Positions 1 through 5,202 of a stretch of DNA of 5,202 bases are shown here, in pieces. Within the stretch, counting starts at the first letter, position 1, and every line of letters begins with the position of its first letter. The notes below the pieces were generated by a model. It was not told the origin of the DNA. It searched no databases and worked only from the letters and a program-made list of their open reading frames with translations. Both the position numbers and the translations under genes were made by a program. This DNA comes from CAIXOZ01 sp046091285 (GTDB taxonomy: Bacteria > Cyanobacteriota > Cyanobacteriia > PCC-6307 > Cyanobiaceae), in NCBI GenBank assembly GCA_046091285.1, contig JBJTBH010000163.1:1-5202 (forward strand), in the 5' to 3' direction.

Positions 1-1008
1 GGCCCAGGCCCGTTCAGGGCTGAACCAGCCCACCCCGCTGAGGCGCTTGATCCCTGCAACGTCCACGCGAGCGAGCGGCAGGCCACGGGCATCGGTGATC
101 CGAAACTCAGCGATGCCAGCGCCGTTCAGGCCGGCCATCAGAGCCAGCTGCCCCTGGGCGCTGATGTGCTCGTGCACGACGCCGGATTCGCGCAGATCCT
201 GGAGGCGATTGATGGCGCCGGTGGCCTGGATCGTGGCTGTGGTGCTGGCGAGATCGCTCACCTGCAGCGCGATCACATCGGTGTTGTCCTGCGGCGTGAG
301 CGTGGTGGGGAGCAGCGCTTGGCGGTATTGCCCCTCCCAGGGGTACACCCCCCCATCCGGCGAGGTGAGGCGGGAGAAGCTGTCTTGGCTTCCATCGCGG
401 GCCTCGCCGAGGAAGGCCCAGAGGGGAGCCTCGCCACGGAGCGGCCAGCCGGTGCTCTCCAGCACCACGGAACCCCAGTCGCTCTGCAGCGGGGAGTAAG
501 ACACCTGTTCGCTGCGCTCGGCCGCGGCGGACGGCACCAACTGGATCGGGACCACCGGGCTGGAGGCCGTGCCGGGGTCGAGCCACAACCAGTTGCCCAG
601 CAGCAGATCCGGCTCGGCGTTGTCGTTCTGGAAGCTCCACAGCGGCGCCAGGCTGCTGTCGTTGCGCCAGCTGGGATTGGCGGAGGGGATCTGCAGCCGC
701 AGGGCCGTGGCCGGCGTGCCGGTGAGATCCACCACCCGGCCGTCCGGCCCCGCCGTCTGGGCCTGGAGGTTGTAACCCCAGGCCTCGAAGCTGAGGTTGC
801 CGGCGCCGCTGTCGCGCCAGCCCGCCTGCAGGAGCCGATGGCTGAGGCGGCTTGCGGCCGGCACCAGGCTGAAGCTGGGATTGAGCTGGGCCTTGAGGCC
901 ACCGGGATAGCGCCGGTCGCGGGAGGGATCGCCCCCCACCACCTGCGGGCTGGAGGCGGAAGCCACCCCCTGGCTGAGCACCGTGATCTCGCGGAAGCCG
1001 GTGCCGGC
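1..1008 (-). other. Non-RTX region C, Trp-rich, beta-like, running off the left edge
   Basis: Residues 1399-1734 hold neither RTX units nor DxDGD loops. Short alternating hydrophobic segments (REITVLSQGV, LRLQIPSA, PVVPIQLVPS, SVVLES, DVIALQVSD, AEFRITD) suggest beta-sandwich modules. Trp is common. The motif APLW-S/A-F occurs at 1519-1524 and 1592-1597. The last visible residues (VDVAGIKRLSGVGWF) are in open frame, so more protein follows. No export signal or membrane anchor is seen in this piece. Confidence 0.5.
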
Positions 1009-4000
1009 CTCATCGAAGCGAGCCTGGCCGTCGCCATCGAGATCCTCGGCGCGGGTGGTGTTGAGGTAAAGGGCACTGCCGGGGATGGAGGTGTTGATGC
1101 TCACCACCACGCGGCCGGTGGCGGCCTCGCTGGTGGGTTCGCCGGCGTAGAACAGTTCCTCCACCAGTTCCCAGCCGCCGGCCTCCACCACATCGCCGAC
1201 GGTCTGCAGCGGTTTGACCGTTCCCGGCTTGAGATGGTTGATCTTGCTGTCGCTGGAGGGGTTGGCGAAGCGGATCTGATCAAATGGACCGGCCGGTTCC
1301 TGATTGGGTGCTGTTCCCTTGATGCGGTTCGTGAGGGGCAGGGTGAGACGGCCATCCCCGTCGCCGTCCAGCCAGACCAGGTCGTTCCGCCAGGCGTAGG
1401 TGCCTGCAGCGGTGGTGTAGCCGAGGGCGTTGTAAAGGGGAGTTGTGCCGAGCGGATTCGCTGCCTCCACCGTCCAGCTGGTGTTGAGCGTCACCGCCAG
1501 CGGCCGCTCGGCGGCGATCACCAGTTCGTTCTGGTAAGCGGGCAGCAGGCCGTTGGGATCGCGGATCTGCAGGGCGGCGGCGCCGTACACGCCATTGGCA
1601 GCGAGCTGTGCGTTGCCATCGAGATCGATGCCCCAGATCGGCAGGTCGAGATCGATCCGCTCCTGGATCGTGCCGCCGGAGGTGATCAGCAGCTCCAGGC
1701 CGTCATCAGCGTTGCTATCGAGATCGAACCACTGGCTGCTGCCGAAGCGGGTGCCCAGCAGCCCAAGGCCGCGCCAGTTCTGCCAGCTGCCCGCCACCTT
1801 GCCGCTGGCGCTGATCGCTGTGATGCGGCGGATCCGGGCCTCAATCGCTGCCAGATCCGTGGCGCCGTTGGGATCACGCGCCATGCCCTCCGGCACGGTG
1901 ACCCGCTCGCTGGCGGAAAAGACCGCCTTGCCTGGCTCGGCCACCAGCCGATCCGGCGGCACGTTCTGCTCATCGATGTTGTGACGGCCGATCGCGTCCT
2001 CGCTCACGTTGAGGAAGCGGGCCAGCACCTGATCGGTGTCGCGATCGATCAGCGACATCACGCCCACGTTGCTGTTGAACAGCTGGTTGGGCGCATACGA
2101 CTGACTCAGGGCGATCCAGAGCTCGTTGCGGTTGAGCGGATCGTGCAGGATCGGCGCGTAGTCGGCCGGGTCTGAGGAGCTGAAGTCGGCCGCGTTGCGG
2201 AAGCCCCAATCGAGCGCCAGGCCGTCAATGCCGCTTCCTGTGTCGGCGTTGGTGAGCACCGAGACGTCGTTGCGGGCCACGTACTGCCGGAGCCGCTGGA
2301 TCGCCTGGTCGTCGCCCAGATCGCTGAGCAGCTGGTTGGTGAGATCGCTGATCGACCAGCTGCGCCATTGCAGATCGATCGAGCCGAAGCTCAGCCCTGC
2401 GGTGAGATACACCACATCGGTCTCGACCGGCATCAGGTCGAGGTCGTAGACGATCTCGGTGCCGCCATCGACCAGCCCCACCTGGGTTGCATTCAGATCC
2501 AGGGTGTAGAGCTCGCCGGTCACGGCGGTGGAGTCGCTGTCGCCCAGACGGCGGCGGGTGCCGTCGTGGCTGCCGGCGTAGAAGTTCCAGACCAGATCGG
2601 TGCCGGCGCCGGGGGCCAGTTCCACCACCACGCCATCACTGCTGCGGCGGTTGAGCACAAAACCGCGGCTGCCATCGGAGGCCAGGCGGATGCCGTTGTC
2701 GTCGCTGAGGTTGTCCAGACCCGCGATCAGGCTGAGGGCCGTGTCGGCCGTGCCGTCGCCATCCACATCCCCGAGCGAGGCGCTTGTCCAGTTGTTGATC
2801 GCCGTCAGCAGCTCGCTTTCACGCACCGGCCGCAGGCGGTGGCCGACGATGATGTCGCTGTCGATGCCGCCCACCAGCCGGTCGAAGCCCAGCGAGCGGA
2901 CATTGGTGGGGGTGTTGTTGAAGGCGAGCAGGAATTCCAGCGCCGATGGGCTGCCGACACCGCTGCCGTAGAGCCTGAAGCTGTCGGCCGCGTCGTTGCC
3001 CCGATCAGCCCGCTCCAGCCCTTCACCGGCGAACAGCACGTCGGTGCCGAGGGCGCCGAACAAGGTGTCGTTGCCATGGCCACCGGCCAGCAGATCGCGG
3101 CCGACGTAGTCCTGCCCCGGCCGGGCCCGGGTGATCAGGATCGGATCATCCGAGTCGTCGCCGACGAGCTTGTCGTTGCCACGGCCGCCAGCCAGGAAAT
3201 CATGGCCGATGCCACCCCAGAGTTCGTCGTTGCCGTCGCCGCCGTAGAGGGCGTCGTCGCCATCCAGGAACTGCTGCTCAAGGTTGAGGGTGGCCTGGTA
3301 GCCGTACAGCACGTCGTTGCCGGTGCCGCCCAGCAGCAGGTCGGACTCGGTGCCCCCCTCCAGCAGGTCGGGGCCGCTGCCGCAGTACAGCCAGTCATTG
3401 CCGGCGCTGCCCTGCAGGCGGTCCTCATGGAGCGGACTGGCCAGGTCGGGGCGACCGCTCGGGTCGGTGTCGAGCAGACGCAGCAGGCGCCACTGATCGT
3501 TGCTGAGGGCGCTCCAGTGCGGCACCTCCAGGTTGTCCTGCAGCCAGCGCAGGGCGGGTGGCGGGCCGGTGCTGATCACCGCAGCCCCAGCTTCGGTGAT
3601 CGCTTCGCTGCTGAACACCTCCTCGTGATCAAAGGGTTCAGCCTGCTGAAAGGCGCCGCTGCCGCTGGGCTGGCCTGTGCGATGGCTGAACAGCGCCGCT
3701 AAGCCGGCCAGGGCTGCATCGAGGTCGTACAGGTCGCCGAACAACCAGTCGTCGTCGTCCTCGCCCACCAGCTGGTCCTTGCCGGAGCCGCCGATCAGGA
3801 GGTCGTCGCCCGTGCCGCCGAACAGCTCATCCGCCCCCTGGGAGCCGGAAAGCAGGTCATCGCCGGCATCGCCGTACAGCTCGTCGCTGGCGCCGCCTCC
3901 CTCCAGCTGATCGTTACCCGTGCCGCCCCGCAGCACATCGGCACCGGCGCCGCCACTGGCGCGGTCATCGCCGGCATTGCCTTCGATCAGATCATTGCCT

Positions 4001-5202
4001 TCATCGCCGAACAGCCAGTCGGCGGCGTCGCCGCCCTGCAGCTGGTCGTCGTCCACGCCGCCCATCAGCAGGTCGGACTCGCTACCCCCTTCCAGCCGGT
4101 CCTCGCCGGCACCACCTTCGAGCGTGTCGCTGCCGGCATCGCCGCTGAGCCTGTCGTTGCCGGTTTCGCCGCGCAGCAGATCTGCGCCATCGTTGCCGTC
4201 AAGGGTGTCGGCGCCGCTGCCGCCGAACAGGTTGTCCGCATCGGTGCCACCGGAGAGCTGGTCGTTGCCGACACCGCCCTCCAGGGTGTCGCGGCCGCTG
4301 CCACCCTCCAGCTGGTCGTTGCCTTCATCGCCCTGCAGGCGTTCGTTGCCGGCTTCGCCGCGCAGCAGGTCGGCGCCGAGACCACCCTGGAGCAGGTCGT
4401 TGCCCAGGTCGCCGCTCAGGCTGTCGTCACCGCTGCCCCCTTCCAGGCTGTCGTTGCCGTCGTCACCATCGAGGACGTCGTTGCCGCTGCTGCCGCGCAG
4501 CAGGTCGCCATCGGCGCCGCCCCAAAGCTGGTCGTCACCATCGCCGCCCTCCAGGATGTCGGCCCCCTGATCGCCGTACAGGCGATCCATGCCGGCATCG
4601 CCAATCACCCGGTCGTCGCCATCGCCGCCATGGAGCTGGTCGTTACCTTCGTGGCCGTGCAGCAGGTCGTTGCCGGCTTCGCCGTAGATCAGGTCGTCGC
4701 CGCCACCGCCAGCGGCCGTGTCGGCACCGGCTCCGGCGGCGATCGTGTCGTTGCCGGAGTCGCCCTCCAGACGGTTGGCACCGGCGTTGCCCGCCAGCAG
4801 ATCGTTGCCATCGCCACCCCGCAGGATGTCGGCGTCAAAGCCGAGAACGGCACTGGAATCACCGCTGCGAAAAGCGCTGAGAGGCAGGCTGCCACCGGCG
4901 GCGCCTGAACCGGCCACCAGCACGTCATCATCATCGCCGCCCTCGAGCAGGTCGGCGCCGGCATCGCCGAGCAGGGTGTCCGCGCCCGCGCCACCGCGTT
5001 CACTGTCGGCGCCGATCCCGCCCTCCAGCCGGTCGTTGCCCGCATCGCCCTCCAGCAGGTCATCGCCCTGATCGCCGAGCAGGGTGTCGCTGCCGGCGCC
5101 GCCCTGGATCGAGTCGTTGCCGAGGCCGCCATCGGCGCGGTCGTCGCCATCCCCCGCCTCGATCCGATCGGCTCCGGCGCCGCCGTTCAGTCGGTCATTG
5201 CC
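1..5202 (-). CDS. Giant RTX-type calcium-binding protein, internal fragment open at both ends
   Basis: One frame runs through all 1734 codons from base 5202 to base 1 without a stop, giving coherent protein throughout. Residues 1-490 and 594-737 are RTX nonapeptides of the GGxGxDxLx type, which in known families wind into a parallel beta-roll that binds calcium between turns. Residues 788-1734 are non-repetitive, probably beta-rich, and hold several DxDGD/N loops. The protein starts and ends outside the window: residue 1 is already mid-array, and internal ATG codons (residues 205, 380, 924, 1049, 1107, 1689) sit inside repeats or continuous sequence. The frame is supported by codon choice: only three TTA or TCA codons (bases 4908, 3702, 2175) and no CTA. 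Family knowledge suggests type I secretion and folding outside the cell, but the expected C-terminal export signal is beyond the left edge. No protease, lipase or other catalytic motif was recognised. Adhesin, S-layer-like or biofilm roles are inference only. Confidence 0.95.
1009..1044 (-). other. EF-hand-type calcium loop DLDGDGQARFDE
   Basis: Residues 1387-1398 read DLDGDGQARFDE. Asp at positions 1, 3 and 5, Gly at 6 and Glu at 12 match the spacing of the canonical 12-residue EF-hand loop. Position 8 is Ala, where Ile, Leu or Val is usual. The preceding LYLNTTRAE does not look like a strong helix, so an isolated EF-hand-like loop fits better than a paired EF-hand domain. It is the best-formed calcium motif outside the RTX arrays. 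Confidence 0.65.
1333..1368 (-). other. Putative calcium-binding loop DGDGDGRL
   Basis: Residues 1279-1290 begin DGDGDGRLTL, with Asp at positions 1, 3 and 5 and Gly at 6. This matches the first half of an EF-hand or dockerin loop. Position 12 is Leu instead of Glu or Asp, so the site is incomplete as a classic EF-hand. The preceding residues WRNDLVWL form a hydrophobic, strand-like lead-in. Confidence 0.55.
1591..1626 (-). other. Second acidic loop DLDGNAQL, EF-hand-like start
   Basis: Residues 1193-1204 begin DLDGNAQLAA, with Asp at positions 1 and 3, Gly at 4 and Asn at 5, as in EF-hand-like loops. The acidic residue expected at position 12 is missing (Gly is there). It lies 33 residues after the DLDSNADD loop and could be a degenerate partner site. 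Confidence 0.4.
1690..1725 (-). other. Acidic loop, FG-GAP/VCBS-like appearance
   Basis: Residues 1160-1171 read DLDSNADDGLEL, with Asp/Asn at loop positions 1, 3, 5 and 7 and Glu at 11. It is preceded by FGSSQWF and followed by LLITSGG. The order 'FGSxxWxDLDxNxDDxLELLI' resembles the calcium loop of FG-GAP/VCBS beta-propeller repeats, but only one good copy is visible, so the family assignment is tentative. Confidence 0.45.
1753..2202 (-). other. Non-RTX region B, mixed composition, no recognised domain
   Basis: Residues 1001-1150 follow the beta-rich region without a break in frame. Visible features are an acidic/Ser stretch (FSSSDPADY, 1007-1015), Asn-rich segments (NQLFNSNVGV, 1039-1048), LIDRDTDQVLARFL (1051-1064) and a probable helix (DLAAIEARIRRITAI, about 1116-1130). 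The segment ends with a Trp-containing stretch, SWQNWRGLG. I could not assign a family. It may be one folded domain together with part of the next region. Confidence 0.5.
2203..2841 (-). other. Non-RTX region A, beta-rich, starting with a DxDGDG loop
   Basis: Residues 788-1000 have no nonapeptides. A probable short helical stretch (ESELLTAINNW, about 795-805) precedes the loop DVDGDGTAD (812-820). Alternating hydrophobic segments such as RGFVLNRR, GVVVELAPG, DLVWNFYAG, TEIVYDLDL and DVVYLTAGLSF follow, as expected of beta strands. A more helical piece follows at about 951-980 (ISDLTNQLLS, QAIQRLRQYV). The FYAG segment (874-877) reappears at residue 1351. I do not recognise a named family. Confidence 0.6.
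2743..2769 (-). other. Putative calcium-binding loop DVDGDGTAD
   Basis: Residues 812-820 read DVDGDGTAD, with Asp at loop positions 1, 3, 5 and 9. This is the DxDGDGxxD pattern of dockerin-like, type-III-repeat or EF-hand-like calcium sites. It lies soon after the end of the RTX arrays, so calcium dependence probably extends into the following domain. Calcium binding is inferred from the motif alone. Confidence 0.65.
2842..2991 (-). other. Degenerate RTX tail leading into non-repeat domain
   Basis: Residues 738-787 hold a non-repetitive segment (SFRLYGSGVGSPSALEFLLA and an Asn/Thr-rich stretch) followed by a last RTX-like pair, FDRLVGGIDSDIIVG (residues 773-787). The pair keeps the xDxLxGG spacing but has lost the third glycine. 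It may act as the C-terminal cap of the second beta-roll. No separate domain is recognised. Confidence 0.6.
2992..3423 (-). repeat. RTX array 2, short and loop-interrupted
   Basis: Residues 594-737 return to RTX nonapeptides: GSAGNDWLY, GGTGNDVLY, GGDGNDELW, GGRGNDKLV and GGHGNDTLF are clear units. The array is interrupted by a loop at about residues 635-647 (bases 3300-3262, containing YQATLNLEQQFL) and another at about 684-701 (bases 3153-3100, containing PILITRARPGQDYV). The only cysteine of the fragment lies in the WLYCGSG unit (residue 607, codon 3384-3382). Units lose consensus towards the end (GALGTDVLF, then GEGLERADR). Calcium binding is expected for the intact units from family knowledge. 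Confidence 0.9.
3424..3732 (-). other. Non-repetitive linker between the two RTX arrays
   Basis: Residues 491-593 contain no RTX units. Two stretches look helix-prone: LDAALAGLAALFSH (about 494-507) and SNDQWRLLRLLDTD (about 567-580). A Gly/Ser/Pro segment and an acidic patch (FDHEEVFSSE) lie between them. Such linkers commonly separate beta-roll blocks in large RTX proteins. The only TTA codon of the whole frame is here, at residue 501 (base 3702). I recognise no known domain; a small helical spacer or capping element is the simplest reading. Confidence 0.7.
3733..5202 (-). repeat. RTX array 1: about fifty calcium-binding nonapeptides
   Basis: Residues 1-490 of the fragment repeat with a nine-residue (27-base) period. 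The consensus is GGxGxDxLx, with GD, GE or GN often replacing the first GG; examples are GGAGADRIE, GDAGNDRLE and GGDGDDQLW. On the + strand this shows as recurring gtcgttgcc, the complement of codons for Gly-Asn-Asp. In known RTX proteins the GGxGxD half binds calcium and the xLx half forms the strand packing into the beta-roll core. The array is already in progress at the right edge, so its true length is unknown. It is interrupted once, around residues 96-123. Off-consensus units (GGTDADNLF, GGVDDDQLQ, GGDAADWLF, GEDDDDWLF) become more frequent towards its C-terminal end, and it stops at the DWLFGD motif near residue 490. Confidence 0.95.
4834..4917 (-). other. Non-RTX loop inserted within array 1
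   Basis: Residues about 96-123 break the nonapeptide rhythm. The stretch contains GSGAAGGSLPLSAFRSGDSS, then continues AVLGF before the repeat resumes with DADILRGGDGND. It is richer in Ser, Ala and hydrophobic residues than the flanking units and lacks a GGxGxD motif. It follows an all-acidic unit (Asp 90-93). The reading frame is kept, so this is a loop or small hairpin emerging from the beta-roll rather than sequence damage. A function is not evident. Confidence 0.75.

Noticed and set aside
233..345. Higher-order repeat suggested by LLRGExGNxRL (residues 279-289 and 342-352, 63 residues apart); the coordinates given here are residue numbers, bases 4368-4149
   Set aside because: LLRG motifs also occur at spacings of 45 residues, and flanking units do not keep a fixed 63-residue period, so no strict supra-repeat is supported.
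107..640. Minus-strand frame of 177 codons and its neighbour at 273-1076
   Set aside because: Both are out of phase with the continuous frame and have Arg/Pro/Ala-rich products typical of GC-rich shadows; the in-phase reading gives normal protein across the same bases.
166..2175. Long + strand open frame of 669 codons
   Set aside because: It is the codon-aligned antisense of the RTX gene. In that register stops arise only opposite TTA, CTA or TCA sense codons, which are very rare here. Its end at 2175 falls on a TCA serine codon of the real gene. Its product is an Ala/Gly/His/Val-rich string without recognisable domains.
2368..3702. Second long + strand open frame of 444 codons
   Set aside because: Same codon-aligned antisense register; it ends opposite the only TTA leucine codon of the RTX frame. 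Its Val/Ala/Gln-rich low-complexity product mirrors the RTX repeat codons.
3920..4570. + strand frame with a Ser/Pro-rich repeated product
   Set aside because: The Ser/Pro/Leu periodicity is the 27-base RTX repeat read antisense in a wrong register, not a real proline-rich protein.
4588..4590. Internal ATG (residue 205) as a gene start
   Set aside because: It lies in the middle of the RTX array (GDAGMDRLY), in place of a usual repeat residue, with perfect repeats continuing upstream to the right edge.
4689..5150. Minus-strand Ala/Thr-rich frame (similar ones at 4065-4385, 3795-3977, 3135-3428)
   Set aside because: These are out-of-frame readings of the RTX array: Gly-Asn-Asp codons shifted by one base give Ala-Thr-Thr strings. 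They overlap the real frame completely.
3733..5202. Possible CRISPR array or DNA minisatellite from the regular 27-base period
   Set aside because: The units are coding nonapeptides with no constant repeat and unique spacer pattern; third positions vary while Gly and Asp codons are kept, as expected from protein-level selection.
1..5202. Cyanobacterial HIP1 octamer GCGATCGC as a taxonomic marker
   Set aside because: Near matches such as tcgcgatcgatc (about 2039-2050) occur, but I found no exact copy, so it cannot be used to place the organism.

Overview
The window is the inside of one very large gene. Read on the minus strand from base 5202 to base 1 it is a single open frame of 1734 codons. 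It has no stop codon and no credible start, so both ends of the protein lie outside. No intergenic sequence, RNA gene, promoter, terminator, mobile element or CRISPR array was seen. The other open frames on both strands are shadows of this GC-rich, repeat-coded gene.

The protein is of the RTX (repeats-in-toxin, hemolysin-type calcium-binding) class. In protein order, right to left on the + strand: residues 1-490 (bases 5202-3733) are about fifty nonapeptides of the GGxGxDxLx type, broken once by a loop of about 28 residues. Residues 491-593 (3732-3424) are a non-repetitive, helix-prone linker. Residues 594-737 (3423-2992) are a second, looser RTX array with two inserted loops, fading into degenerate units up to about residue 787 (2842). 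Residues 788-1734 (2841-1) are non-RTX sequence that looks beta-rich. It holds five short Asp/Asn-Gly loops that could bind calcium, including one with the spacing of a canonical EF-hand, and several weak internal similarities that suggest divergent repeated modules.

Proteins of this class usually leave the cell by a type I secretion system and fold outside in calcium. A giant secreted or surface protein (adhesin, S-layer-like or motility/biofilm-associated) is a reasonable inference. No catalytic motif was recognised, and the exact role cannot be read from this piece. Composition fits an extracellular calcium-binding protein: very Asp/Gly-rich, one cysteine, ten lysines and six methionines in 1734 residues.

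The organism is probably a high-GC Gram-negative bacterium: GC is roughly two thirds by eye, and codons favour CTG, GCC, GGC and ATC, with a single TTA and no CTA. High-GC picocyanobacteria (Cyanobium/Synechococcus type) and proteobacteria both carry such genes. I did not find the cyanobacterial octamer GCGATCGC, so the taxonomic guess stays weak.
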